Notes under the pieces: generated by a model
Databases searched by the model: none
What the model was told of the DNA's origin: nothing
What the model saw: the letters and a program-made list of their open reading frames with translations, nothing else
Shown here: piece after piece, positions 36,718-45,819 of the stretch
Layout: each line of letters begins with the position of its first letter
Numbering within the stretch: the stretch's first letter is position 1
Assembly (NCBI RefSeq): GCF_001681715.1
Contig: NZ_LNWY01000006.1
Coordinates: forward strand, 124,001-188,000
Source of the DNA: Tritonibacter mobilis
Lineage (GTDB): Bacteria; Pseudomonadota; Alphaproteobacteria; Rhodobacterales; Rhodobacteraceae
Direction of reading: 5' to 3'
Length of the DNA: 64,000 nucleotides
Translations under genes and position numbers: made by a program

Positions 36718-37194
36718 ATGAGCGATACGCAATCTTTCGAAGATCCCACTGTTGAGGAAAAACTCAGTCTTGATGTGCATGCTGCCGCGCTGATCGTGGT
36801 CAGTGTGGTGGCGCTGGTGGGCAATACCGTCGCCACCGACAGCACCGTGCCCGAAGGGCTGGTTGGGCTGATCGTCCTGTGGCTGATCTGTATGGTCGGG
36901 CTGTTGCTGACGGAGCTTGTGCCGTTCAAATTGCCCTCCGTTGCGTGGATTTCCTTGGTCGGCATCGTGATGACGCTGCCGTGGACACCGGGCAGTGCTT
37001 GGGTGCTGGAAAAGGTCGGGCATGTGAACTTTTTGACGCTGGCAACGCCTTGTCTGGCCTACGCGGGTATCGCGATTGCCAAGCGTGAGATCGAAATCGC
37101 CAAGACCTCTGGCTGGAAGATCGCCGTGGTGGCGGTGCTGGTGATGACAGGCACTTACGTCGGTTCTGCAATCGTGGCGCAGATGTTCCTCTGA
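36718..37194 (+). CDS. Small integral membrane protein, partner of the DUF3100 protein
   Basis: The 158-residue protein has a hydrophilic acidic N-terminus (about 20 residues) and about four membrane segments (around residues 25-42, 47-65, 75-90 and 135-155). A polar stretch AKREIEIAKTSGWK separates the last two. No family was recognised with certainty. It starts 2 bases after the DUF3100 stop, and the pair ends at a strong terminator. A large plus a small membrane protein recalls two-component carriers such as MadM/MadL, an analogy in size and order only. Confidence 0.75.
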   Translation: MSDTQSFEDPTVEEKLSLDVHAAALIVVSVVALVGNTVATDSTVPEGLVGLIVLWLICMVGLLLTELVPFKLPSVAWISLVGIVMTLPWTPGSAWVLEKVGHVNFLTLATPCLAYAGIAIAKREIEIAKTSGWKIAVVAVLVMTGTYVGSAIVAQMFL

Positions 37195-37226
37195 TCCGGT
37201 CTGCAACGCCGAAATAAAGGTTCTGG

Positions 37227-37264
37227 CCTCTGCCCGCACACCCTGTGGGCAGAGGTTTTCTTTT
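37227..37264 (+). terminator. Rho-independent terminator of the catabolic cluster
   Basis: A perfect 9-bp stem CCTCTGCCC/GGGCAGAGG (37227-37235 with 37247-37255) is followed by TTTTCTTTT. It lies about 30 bases after the last membrane-protein gene. Confidence 0.92.
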
Positions 37265-37499
37265 GGTCCCTGTGGGACGCGCTGAAGAAAGTTGGATCTA
37301 ATGCGGCGATGTTACGCCGTTGGCAAAATTCCCCTTCCGGTTGGAGTGGCTATTCTGCCATCCTGATCAGGCAATAATATTGAATTTCGAGGGATATTGC
37401 CTCGTCGGCACGTCAATCCAATGGGCTTGTCCCGAACGATCTGAACCATATTTGAAACGGGTGGGAGCGGGACGCAGCTTGGAAAGAACGCGCATGATG

Positions 37500-37527
37500 T
37501 TGACCCTCCTAGTTGTTTTGATACAGT
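37500..37527 (+). promoter_or_regulatory. Candidate sigma-70 promoter of vgrG
   Basis: TTGACC (37500-37505), a 16-bp spacer and TACAGT (37522-37527) lie 26 bp before the vgrG ATG. AAGAGG follows as ribosome-binding site. Confidence 0.4.
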
Positions 37528-37553
37528 CCGCGCATCTTTAAGAGGCATGTTTG

Positions 37554-39602
37554 ATGAGTGTATTTTCGCAAGACGCCCGACTCGGGCGACTCACCACCGT
37601 TTTGGGGCCGGATATTCTGGTTCTGCGGCGGTTTGACGGCGACGAAGCGCTAAGCGGGCTGTTCGATTTCACGGTCGAGGCGGTTGCGACCCGTGACGAT
37701 CTCGATTTCGACTCGCTGCTGGGTACCCATGCGACTGTAACGCTTGTCGGTGCTGATGGGCCTGCGCATTTTGACGGCATCGTCACCGAGGCGCGATGGA
37801 AAGGCCCCAGCGAAAATGGCTGGCGCTACGATCTGCGTCTGCGGCCTTGGTTCTGGCTGGCAGGTCAGCGGCGCAATATGCGCATTTTCCACAATAAAAC
37901 CGTGGTTGAGATTATTGAAGAGCTGCTCTCCGACTATGCCCACCTAGGTGAGCCGCATCTGGAGGTGGCACTTATCGGGGATTACCCGGAGCTTGAATAT
38001 ACCGTGCAATACCGCGAGAGCGATCTGGCCTTTGCACGACGTCTGATGGAGCGTTTCGGTCTGTCCTTCCACTTCCGTCACCAAGAAGGCGCGCATACGC
38101 TGGTGATGACCGACGATGTGCTGAAGCATGAGACCTTCGGCACGCGTCCGTTTTATGGCATGGGCCAGAACAAGGGCACCGGCGGCGAGCATTTCTGGGA
38201 ATGGGGCCCAGAGCGGCGCCTGACCACGGGTGCAACCCGTCTTATGGATTACAACTTTAAAACGCCCACGGCCGCTATGGAATCGGATCGCATGGGCGAT
38301 GCGCAATATGCCGAGGGCCAGCTTGAAGCCTATGATTATCCGGGCGATTACCTCGACCTGGGTCGTGGCAACAAGGTCGCGCAATTGCGGTGCGAAGAAG
38401 AGCGCGGCAATGACGCACGTCATGCAGCCACTGGCGATCTGATCGGTTTTCGCCCCGGTCACGTGGTGCATCTCGCCGGAGGCGACGCGGTGCCGGGGAA
38501 TGGCAGTGACCACATTTGTCTTGCTGCGCGGTATCGTTTTGTCAGCCAAAGCTATGGCTCCAACCGCGAGGCGGTCGCGGAAGAACGCCCCTTTGTCGGG
38601 GATTATAAACTGATGCCGACCACTGCGCCGATGGTGCCACCGCGCACCACGCCGCGCCCGGTTGTGCAAGGCCCACAGACCGCTGTTGTGGTTGGTGAAG
38701 GCGAAATTGACTGCGATGAGTACGGCCGCATTCTGGTGCATTTCCACTGGGATCTCGAAAAAGCCTACTCTATGCGCTGTCGGGTGTCGCAGAACTGGGC
38801 AAGCCAAGGCTGGGGCGGCATGGTGATCCCTCGCATCGGTATGGAAGTTGTGGTCGAATTCCTTGAGGGCGACCCGGATAAACCGCTGGTGTCGGGCTGT
38901 GTTTACAACGGCAAGAACAAACCGCCCTATCCGCTGCCCGCAAACAAGACCAAATCCGTCTTCAAAACCGACACCCACAAGGGCAGCGGCTTTAACGAGC
39001 TGACCTTTGAGGATGAGCGCGACGAAGAGCTGATCTATATGCACGGTCAGAAGGATCAGGAGATCGTCATTGAGAATGACCGCTCCAAGACCATCGGGCG
39101 GGACGAGACCAACTCCATCGGGCGCGACCGCTCGCAAGCTGTAGGTCAGGATGAAACCATGTCGGTGGGGCGCGACCAGCGCGAGAACATCGGACAGGAC
39201 GTGATCTATCAGGTAGGGCGTGACCAGCAGGAAAAATACGGCAAGGATCACGTGCATGTGGTTGGAAACATCCACAAACAGGACATCTATGCCGATCATC
39301 TGGTGCAAATCGGGCGCAATCACGAGGAAACCGTGTTTGGGAAATCGACCCTGAATGTCACAGAGGCGATCACCAACAACACCGCGAAGCACACTCTGAT
39401 GGCCTACGAGAAATTCGTCATCAAGGGCCCGGGCGGTAAGATCACTTTGGATGCATCCGGCATCACGCTTGAGGCGGGCAGCATCAACCTGAAAGGTGCG
39501 GTGAGCATGGGCGGCAGCGGCAGCGCACAGGTGCCCACCTTGCAAAACGCAGCACGCGACGCTCTGCCGTTGGTCGAAGAATGCGTCACTCAGAAAGACT
39601 GA
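37554..39602 (+). CDS. vgrG: Type VI secretion system spike protein VgrG (TssI)
   Basis: Trimeric spike protein of T6SS-type contractile machines. The 682-residue protein has a gp27-like N-terminus (FDGDEALSGLFDFTVEAVATRDD; VQYRESDLAFARRLMERFGLSFHF) and a gp5 OB-fold (GEIDCDEYGRILVHFHWD; SQNWASQGWGGMVIPRIGMEVVVEFLEGDPDKPLVSGCVYN). A beta-helix of short VGRDQ/IGRDE-type repeats follows (about residues 510-610), then a DUF2345-like end (KFVIKGPGGKITLDASGITLEAG). There is no extra C-terminal effector domain. ATG 37554 is preferred to the adjacent TTG. PAAR follows 23 bases later; no other T6SS gene is in the window. Confidence 0.95.
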   Translation: MSVFSQDARLGRLTTVLGPDILVLRRFDGDEALSGLFDFTVEAVATRDDLDFDSLLGTHATVTLVGADGPAHFDGIVTEARWKGPSENGWRYDLRLRPWFWLAGQRRNMRIFHNKTVVEIIEELLSDYAHLGEPHLEVALIGDYPELEYTVQYRESDLAFARRLMERFGLSFHFRHQEGAHTLVMTDDVLKHETFGTRPFYGMGQNKGTGGEHFWEWGPERRLTTGATRLMDYNFKTPTAAMESDRMGDAQYAEGQLEAYDYPGDYLDLGRGNKVAQLRCEEERGNDARHAATGDLIGFRPGHVVHLAGGDAVPGNGSDHICLAARYRFVSQSYGSNREAVAEERPFVGDYKLMPTTAPMVPPRTTPRPVVQGPQTAVVVGEGEIDCDEYGRILVHFHWDLEKAYSMRCRVSQNWASQGWGGMVIPRIGMEVVVEFLEGDPDKPLVSGCVYNGKNKPPYPLPANKTKSVFKTDTHKGSGFNELTFEDERDEELIYMHGQKDQEIVIENDRSKTIGRDETNSIGRDRSQAVGQDETMSVGRDQRENIGQDVIYQVGRDQQEKYGKDHVHVVGNIHKQDIYADHLVQIGRNHEETVFGKSTLNVTEAITNNTAKHTLMAYEKFVIKGPGGKITLDASGITLEAGSINLKGAVSMGGSGSAQVPTLQNAARDALPLVEECVTQKD

Positions 39603-39625
39603 GCCCAATCAGGGGAGGGTGAATT

Positions 39626-39883
39626 ATGCTACCAGTTGCACGCGTTGGAGACGAACATGCCTGCCCAAAGTGCAGGAAATGTCAGATCATCAGCGGAGGC
39701 TCGGCCACCATCGATGGTCGCCCAGTCGCACGGATTGGCGATAAAACCACCTGCGGTGCGGTGATCACCTCGGGGTCTTCCCTGTCTACGGATGACGGCA
39801 AGCCTGTGGCCTATCTCGGGTGTCAGACATCGGTGGGTGGTGTCATTGTCAGCGGCTCGCCAAACCATAAGGTTGCGCCGTAA
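39626..39883 (+). CDS. PAAR-domain spike tip protein
   Basis: The 85-residue protein is a single PAAR domain, the sharp tip that sits on VgrG. It has MLPVARVGDEHACP at the start, repeated glycine-containing beta elements (GGSATIDGRPVARIGDKTTCG) and the ending GVIVSGSPNHKVAP. Cys and His residues are available for zinc binding. It lacks any N- or C-terminal effector extension. AGGGGAGGG precedes the ATG. It is co-transcribed with vgrG and followed by a bidirectional terminator. Confidence 0.93.
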   Translation: MLPVARVGDEHACPKCRKCQIISGGSATIDGRPVARIGDKTTCGAVITSGSSLSTDDGKPVAYLGCQTSVGGVIVSGSPNHKVAP

Positions 39884-39970
39884 TCCGGCAATCGCACCCC
39901 ATTGCATACGGTTTTGAACCGAGAGCGTTGGCCCATTGTCTCAGTTGCACGCTTTTCAAATACCAAAGGA

Positions 39971-40004
39971 AAAAGCCGCCAGCAGGATCTCTGCGGCGGC
40001 TTTT
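39971..40004. terminator. Bidirectional terminator between PAAR and nrdF
   Basis: A 10-bp stem AAAAGCCGCC/GGCGGCTTTT, extended by GCAG/CTGC with one bulged A, has a T-run on both strands. It separates the + strand PAAR gene from the - strand nrdF. Confidence 0.9.
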
Positions 40005-40009
40005 CTTGT

Positions 40010-41086
<1,077 letters not shown>

Positions 41087-43219
41087 TTACAGCGAACAGG
41101 ACACGCAGCCCTCGACCTCGGTGCCTTCCAGCGCCTGTTGGCGCAGGCGGATGTAGTAAATCGTCTTGATCCCTTTCTTCCACGCATAGATTTGCGCGCG
41201 GTTGATGTCTCGGGTCGAGGCCTCCGCCGGGAAGAACAGGGTCAGCGACAGTCCCTGATCGACGTGCTGCGTTGCCGCCGCATAAGTGTCGATGATCGCC
41301 TCGGGACCGATGTCATAGGCATCGCGGTAATACTCGAGGTTGTCGTTGGTCATATAGGGCGCGGGATAGTAGACGCGACCAATCTTGCCTTCCTTGCGGA
41401 TCTCGATCTTGGCGGTGATCGGGTGGATCGAAGAGGTGGCATAGTTGATATAGCTGATCGAACCAGTGGGCGGCACCGCCTGCAGATTGCGGTTATAAAG
41501 CCCTTGCTTCATCACCTTGTCGCGCAGCGCTTCCCAGTCCTTGCGGGTCGGGATCTCGATGCCTGCGGCTTCAAACAGCTCTTTGACCCGGTCGGTTTCC
41601 GGCAGCCAGTCCTGATCGACATATTTCTCAAAGAAGCTGCCATCGGCATAGGCGGAGTCTTCAAAGCCTTTGAACTTTGCCTTCTTCTCTTTTGCCAATG
41701 CGTTAGAGGCGCTGAGCGCATGATAAAGCACGGTGCAGAAGTAGATATTGGTGAAATCCACCCCTTCTGCGCTGCCGTAATGGATGCGCTCGCGGGCGAG
41801 GTATCCATGCAGGTTCATCTGACCGAGACCAATAGCGTGGCCTTCCTCGTTGCCCTTGCGGATGGAAGGCACAGAATCGATGCTCGACATTTCCGACACA
41901 GCATTGAGCGCGCGGATTGCGGTGCCCACGGTGCCGGCCAGATCGCCACCATCCATCGCACGTGCGATGTTCATGGAACCGAGGTTACAGGAAATATCCG
42001 TGCCCATCTGCGCATAAGACAGGTCGTCGTTGAACTCGGAGGCCTCGTTCACCTGCAGGATTTCGGAGCAGAGGTTTGACATGGCAATGCGGCCCGCGAT
42101 GGGGTTTGCCGCATTCACCGTGTCCTCGAACATGATGTAGGGATAGCCGGATTCAAATTGAATTTCGGCGATGGTCTGGAAGAACGCGCGCGCATTGATC
42201 TTCTTTTTGCGGATCTGTGGGTTGTCGACCATCTCGTGATATTTCTCGGTGACCGAGATTTCCGAGAAGGCCTGCCCGTAGACTTTTTCCACGTCATGCG
42301 GCGAGAACAGATACATGTCCTCGTTTTTCTTGGCGAGCTGGAAGGTGATGTCGGGGATCACCACGCCCAGAGACAGCGTCTTGATGCGGATCTTCTCATC
42401 CGCGTTTTCGCGCTTGGTATCCAAGAAACGCAGAATATCCGGGTGATGCGCGTTCAGATAGACCGCGCCTGCGCCCTGACGCGCGCCCAGCTGGTTGGCA
42501 TAAGAAAAACTGTCCTCAAGAAGCTTCATCACCGGGATGACGCCCGAAGACTGGTTCTCGATGCCCTTGATCGGGGCGCCGTGTTCACGAATGTTGGTCA
42601 GCATCAAGGCCACGCCACCGCCGCGCTTCGAGAGTTGCAGCGCCGAGTTGATGCCGCGCCCGATCGACTCCATGTTGTCCTCAAGACGCAACAGGAAGCA
42701 GGACACAAACTCGCCGCGCGCCTTCTTGCCCGCATTGAGGAAGGTGGGCGTTGCGGGTTGGAAGCGGCCGTCGATGATCTCCGACATCAGCTTCATCGCG
42801 AGTTTTTCATCCCCGCGTGCCAGCGTCAGCGCATTCATCACCACGCGGTCCTCGTAGCGCTCCAAATAGCGCTGCCCATCGCGGGTTTTCAGCGTGTAGG
42901 ACGTGTAATATTTGAACGCACCGAGGAAGGACGGGAAGCGGAATTTCTTGCCATAGGCCGCATCCCAGATCTTGCGCTGGAAGTTGCGGGAATACTGATC
43001 CAGCACTTCAGGCTCGTAATAGCCTTTCTCAACGAGGTAGCCGAGTTTTTCGTCCAGCGAGTGAAAGAACACGGTGTTCTGATTCACATGCTGTAGGAAA
43101 TACTGCCGGGCCGCCATGCGGTCGGCGTCGAACTGGATGTTGCCCTCGTCATCATAGAGGTTCAACATCGCGTTCAGCGCGTGATAGTCGAGATCGGCGG
43201 TTACGCTTGCGTCAAGCAT
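41087..43219 (-). CDS. nrdE: Class Ib ribonucleotide reductase alpha subunit
   Basis: Catalytic subunit that reduces ribonucleoside diphosphates. The 710-residue length fits NrdE, which lacks the N-terminal ATP-cone. It has [19 protein letters not shown] (first redox cysteine), [15 protein letters not shown] (active-site C and E), [18 protein letters not shown], and the C-terminal redox tail EGCVSCSL that is reduced by NrdH. It overlaps nrdI by 19 bases. The absence of an ATP-cone implies overall activity is not allosterically switched by dATP binding to a cone. Confidence 0.97.
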   Translation of the reverse strand: MLDASVTADLDYHALNAMLNLYDDEGNIQFDADRMAARQYFLQHVNQNTVFFHSLDEKLGYLVEKGYYEPEVLDQYSRNFQRKIWDAAYGKKFRFPSFLGAFKYYTSYTLKTRDGQRYLERYEDRVVMNALTLARGDEKLAMKLMSEIIDGRFQPATPTFLNAGKKARGEFVSCFLLRLEDNMESIGRGINSALQLSKRGGGVALMLTNIREHGAPIKGIENQSSGVIPVMKLLEDSFSYANQLGARQGAGAVYLNAHHPDILRFLDTKRENADEKIRIKTLSLGVVIPDITFQLAKKNEDMYLFSPHDVEKVYGQAFSEISVTEKYHEMVDNPQIRKKKINARAFFQTIAEIQFESGYPYIMFEDTVNAANPIAGRIAMSNLCSEILQVNEASEFNDDLSYAQMGTDISCNLGSMNIARAMDGGDLAGTVGTAIRALNAVSEMSSIDSVPSIRKGNEEGHAIGLGQMNLHGYLARERIHYGSAEGVDFTNIYFCTVLYHALSASNALAKEKKAKFKGFEDSAYADGSFFEKYVDQDWLPETDRVKELFEAAGIEIPTRKDWEALRDKVMKQGLYNRNLQAVPPTGSISYINYATSSIHPITAKIEIRKEGKIGRVYYPAPYMTNDNLEYYRDAYDIGPEAIIDTYAAATQHVDQGLSLTLFFPAEASTRDINRAQIYAWKKGIKTIYYIRLRQQALEGTEVEGCVSCSL

Positions 43220-43623
43220 GTCTGCTGCTCCTGTGCCGCCCAGAACCGGGCGAGGCCCGCGCGGATGCGGGCGATGTCTGTTTCGGTTCCCGCCAACTCA
43301 AAGCGGTAGAGGACGGGGACATCGCATTTTTTGGCGATCACATCCCCCGCGAGGGCGAAAGTGGTGCCAAAGTTGCGGTTGCCCCCGGCAATCACGCCCT
43401 GCAGAAGGGCACGATTGCGCGTGTTGTTCAGAAACTTGATGACCGATTTTGGCACCGCACCACGCCCTTCGCCATCGGCAAAGGTTGGCGTCACCAATAC
43501 ATAGGGCGCATCTACTTCCGGGGAAGGCTCTGTCTGCGGCAGCCGCAGAGCCTTAAGCCCCAGTCGCTCCATCAAACGGGCCGTATTGCCCGAACGGGAG
43601 GAGTAATAGACAAGCCCGGTCAC
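43201..43623 (-). CDS. nrdI: NrdI flavodoxin-like protein
   Basis: Flavoprotein that supplies oxidant for assembly of the Mn2-tyrosyl cofactor in NrdF. The 140-residue protein has the FMN phosphate loop [12 protein letters not shown] at the start, [21 protein letters not shown] and the glycine-rich [22 protein letters not shown]. Its C-terminus overlaps the nrdE start by 19 bases, which indicates coupled translation. nrdH ends 9 bases upstream. Confidence 0.95.
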   Translation of the reverse strand: MTGLVYYSSRSGNTARLMERLGLKALRLPQTEPSPEVDAPYVLVTPTFADGEGRGAVPKSVIKFLNNTRNRALLQGVIAGGNRNFGTTFALAGDVIAKKCDVPVLYRFELAGTETDIARIRAGLARFWAAQEQQTCLTQA

Positions 43624-43632
43624 CGTTGTCTC

Positions 43633-43854
43633 TTATGCCAACTGGCCGATCAGATCGGGACGAAAGCCTGCCCAGTGATCTTCGCCTGCGACAACCACGG
43701 GTGCCTGACGGTAGCCAAGACCCTGCACCATTTCCATGGCAGCGGCATCTTCCGTCAGATCAACGAGATCAAAAGAGATCCCCTTCGCCTCAAGGGCGCG
43801 GGTGGTGGCGGTGCACTGCACACAGGCAGGTTTTGAATAGACAGTGATGCTCAT
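43633..43854 (-). CDS. nrdH: NrdH glutaredoxin-like protein
   Basis: Thioredoxin-fold electron donor for NrdE. The 73-residue protein has MSITVYSKPACVQCTATTRAL with the redox motif CVQC, and GYRQAPVVVAGEDHWAGFRPDLI with the cis-proline. ATG 43854 is chosen because it begins the fold; a frame extending to 43926 would run into the leader. It is the first gene of nrdHIEF, 116 bases downstream of the riboswitch aptamer. Confidence 0.95.
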   Translation of the reverse strand: MSITVYSKPACVQCTATTRALEAKGISFDLVDLTEDAAAMEMVQGLGYRQAPVVVAGEDHWAGFRPDLIGQLA

Positions 43855-43969
43855 CTGCAAGATCCCCTCAGGTGTTGTCCTACCGGGCGGAGAAGTCACG
43901 TAATCCGGCACTGTTACCAGTACCAAATGACGCGTCCGGGCCCACCGCCGCGGTCGTCGTTTGTCGTGC

Positions 43970-44135
43970 TCTGGCAGGTCTCCTGGCTTTGCGGCTCAAA
44001 CGCCCCATCCCGCCTTCCCAATGCGCGATCGCATCAGTGGCACGGGCGGGACTTACCGCTTACAGTTGCGGGGGCAGCACCGGATTTACACCAGTTTCCC
44101 TCTTCGCTTGCGAGTCGCCTCGAAAGAACCAAAGC
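43970..44135 (-). ncRNA. Cobalamin (B12) riboswitch
   Basis: Read on the minus strand, the sequence contains the conserved aptamer blocks in order: GGGAAACTGGTGTAAATCCGG, GCTGCCCCCGCAACTGTAA (the B12-box core, 44060-44078), GCCACTG, TTGGGAAGGCGGG and AAGCCAGGAGACCTGCC (near 43973-43989). This is the standard B12-element order. It ends about 116 bases before nrdH. Such elements usually repress their operon when adenosylcobalamin is abundant. Here that would switch off a B12-independent reductase when a B12-dependent one (class II, not in the window) can work. Confidence 0.93.
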
Positions 44136-44150
44136 AACACGATATTGATG
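44135..44150. promoter_or_regulatory. NrdR-box-like site 2 (weaker)
   Basis: CAACACGATATTGATG matches the NrdR consensus ACACwATATATwGTGT at 9 of 16 positions. Its centre is 30 bp from site 1, about three helical turns, as in known tandem NrdR operators. It overlaps the predicted -10 region and the 5' end of the aptamer. Confidence 0.5.
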
Positions 44151-44170
44151 CAGAAGCACGAAATGGTCAA
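44142..44170 (-). promoter_or_regulatory. Predicted promoter of nrdHIEF
   Basis: On the minus strand TTGACC (44170-44165), a 17-bp spacer and CAATAT (44147-44142) form a sigma-70-like promoter. It would start transcription near 44135, exactly where the riboswitch begins. Both elements fall inside the NrdR-like boxes. Confidence 0.5.
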
Positions 44171-44180
44171 TATATGGTGT
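44165..44180. promoter_or_regulatory. NrdR-box-like site 1
   Basis: GGTCAATATATGGTGT matches the NrdR consensus ACACwATATATwGTGT at 12 of 16 positions, including the ATATAT core and one full GTGT arm. NrdR is the conserved repressor of ribonucleotide reductase operons. Confidence 0.7.
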
Positions 44181-44199
44181 AGGGTTAGCGGGTCTTTTG

Positions 44200-44208
44200 T
44201 TGTCCACA
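44200..44208 (+). promoter_or_regulatory. DnaA-box-like site (TTGTCCACA)
   Basis: One mismatch to the DnaA consensus TTATCCACA, about 35 bp upstream of the predicted nrd -35 element. Confidence 0.4.
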
Positions 44209-44287
44209 GGCCACCTAAATGTCGCGCCCCTGCATTGTGTCTGCATTGTAAGGACATCCGTCCTGATCCTGCGCCTTACCCCCATGC

Positions 44288-44296
44288 TTATCCACA
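44288..44296 (+). promoter_or_regulatory. Perfect DnaA box (TTATCCACA)
   Basis: A 9/9 match to the DnaA consensus, followed directly by GATTC (a GANTC site, the target of the cell-cycle methyltransferase CcrM). DnaA regulates ribonucleotide reductase genes in other bacteria. The box lies about 120 bp upstream of the predicted nrd promoter. Confidence 0.5.
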
Positions 44297-44385
44297 GATT
44301 CGATCCGGTGAGGTTCGGTGCGGGCGCATCCGGTCCCTGAAACGAGGGGAATCGCCCGGCTCATTTCCTGCGACAAAAGGTAGGG

Positions 44386-44757
44386 CTAGGATCTGTCGCG
44401 GCAATATTGAGCCGTACCCGCGAGCGGCATCAGCCAGCTTTCCCGGCGATCTGTCCAAAGCTCATAGGTCGGGGTGAATTGGTCGGGTTTGTCTAACGTG
44501 CCAAGGTGAACTTCCACCTCGCCATCGCTGCATGAAAAAACGGAAGAGCCGCATCTGGGGCAGAAATGACGCCCCTGATACTGCTGTGTGCCGCCCGTCA
44601 CAGTCACCGCGTTTTCCGGGTATATGGCGGCGGCCCAAAAGACCGCGCCGTGGTGTTTGCGACAGTCGAGGCAGTGACAGAGGCCGACGCTTTCCGGTTC
44701 CCCCGATGCCACCAGGCGAATGTCGCCGCACAGGCAGCTTGCGGTTACATCTGGCAT
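44386..44757 (-). CDS. GFA (CENP-V/GFA domain) family protein
   Basis: The 123-residue protein is a zinc-binding GFA domain with the cysteine pairs CLCG, CHCLDCRKHHGAVF and CPRCGSSVF, and the family ending of the WTDRRESWL type. The family is named after a glutathione-dependent formaldehyde-activating enzyme, but most members have no proven activity. It starts 28 bases after the acr3 stop on the same strand with a strong GGGAGG site, so it is probably the last gene of the arsenic operon. A role in arsenic tolerance is only suggested by position. Confidence 0.87.
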   Translation of the reverse strand: MPDVTASCLCGDIRLVASGEPESVGLCHCLDCRKHHGAVFWAAAIYPENAVTVTGGTQQYQGRHFCPRCGSSVFSCSDGEVEVHLGTLDKPDQFTPTYELWTDRRESWLMPLAGTAQYCRDRS

Positions 44758-44784
44758 TTCAGACCTCCCATACTCGGTGCGAGA

Positions 44785-45819
44785 TCAGCTTGCCTGACCT
44801 TTGGCGTCGGTCAAGGAGAACTTGGCGCGGGTGCGGTTGGCAAAGGCCACCAAGGTCAGCATCACCGGCACCTCGACCAGCACGCCAACGACAGTTGCCA
44901 ATGCTGCGCCGGAATTGAGGCCAAAGAGGCTGATTGCAACCGCGACCGCCAGTTCAAAGAAGTTCGACGTTCCGATCAGCGCGCAGGGGGCGGCGATCCG
45001 ATGTGGCACCCGCATCGCATAGGCGGCGCCATAGGCGATGAAGAAAATGCCATAGCTCTGGATCAGGATCGGCGCGGCGATCATGGCGATCACGGTGGGG
45101 CGGTCGAGAATGACCTGACCTTGCAGGCCAAACAGGATCACCACGGTTGCGATCAGGCCGATGACCGACAGCGGCTTGATCCGTGCCAGGAAGGCGGCGA
45201 TACGCGCCTCATCCCCCAGGTGGCTCCGGGTCCAGAGACCGGCCACAAGGGGCAGCAGCACAAACAACACCGCCGAGAGGATCAGCGTGCTCCACGGCAC
45301 CTCGATATCGGTGACCCCGAGCAGGAAGGCCACGATGGGGGCAAAGGCCACCACCATGATCAGATCGTTCACCGAGACTTGCAGCAGCGTATAGCTCTCG
45401 TCGCCCTTGGTCAGTTGCGACCAGACAAACACCATGGCCGTGCAGGGCGCGGCCCCGAGCAGGATCAGCCCGGCGATATATTGCTGGGCGTCAGCGGGGT
45501 TCAGGAAGGGGGCAAAGACCACCTCGAAAAACAAAACGCCAAGGGCGGCCATGCTGAAGGGTTTGATGAGCCAGTTGACCACCAGCGTGATCGCAAGCCC
45601 CTTGGGCTGGCGTGCCACATCCCGCAGGCTCTTGGGGTTCACGCCGATCATCATCGGGTAGACCATCGCCCAGATCAGCACCGCCACCACCAGATTGACA
45701 TTGGCGACTTCGGCGGCGGCAATGGTGCCCACGAGAGCAGGGGAGAGATTGCCAAGCGCAATGCCCGCAACCATGGCCAGCGCCACCCAGATGCTCAGGT
45801 ATTTTTCAAAGATGCTCAT
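44785..45819 (-). CDS. acr3: ACR3-family arsenite efflux permease
   Basis: Ten-helix arsenite/H+ antiporter of the BASS superfamily. The 344-residue protein has [34 protein letters not shown] and the hallmark [15 protein letters not shown] with its essential cysteine. It also has [17 protein letters not shown] and [25 protein letters not shown]. Its ATG overlaps the arsJ stop by 4 bases, so arsJ and acr3 are co-translated. Confidence 0.96.
   Translation of the reverse strand: MSIFEKYLSIWVALAMVAGIALGNLSPALVGTIAAAEVANVNLVVAVLIWAMVYPMMIGVNPKSLRDVARQPKGLAITLVVNWLIKPFSMAALGVLFFEVVFAPFLNPADAQQYIAGLILLGAAPCTAMVFVWSQLTKGDESYTLLQVSVNDLIMVVAFAPIVAFLLGVTDIEVPWSTLILSAVLFVLLPLVAGLWTRSHLGDEARIAAFLARIKPLSVIGLIATVVILFGLQGQVILDRPTVIAMIAAPILIQSYGIFFIAYGAAYAMRVPHRIAAPCALIGTSNFFELAVAVAISLFGLNSGAALATVVGVLVEVPVMLTLVAFANRTRAKFSLTDAKGQAS

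Larger units (their letters stand above)
37195..37553. other. Intergenic region between the transporter pair and vgrG
   Basis: No gene seen. It contains the terminator at 37227-37264 and a candidate vgrG promoter at 37500-37527. Confidence 0.6.
43855..44385. other. Non-coding regulatory region upstream of nrdHIEF
   Basis: It contains, in minus-strand order: a perfect DnaA box, a GATTC methylation-type site, a pair of TGCATTGT direct repeats (44231-44238 and 44242-44249), a near-match DnaA box, two NrdR-like boxes around a predicted promoter, and the cobalamin riboswitch. Open frames across it have no family resemblance and are not called. Confidence 0.75.

Noticed and set aside
37944-39608. 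554-codon open frame antisense to vgrG
   Set aside because: No recognisable domain, and vgrG covers the same region with full family features.
43872-44477. 201-codon plus-strand frame over the nrd leader
   Set aside because: It runs through the cobalamin riboswitch and the end of the GFA gene; codon content and family resemblance give no support.
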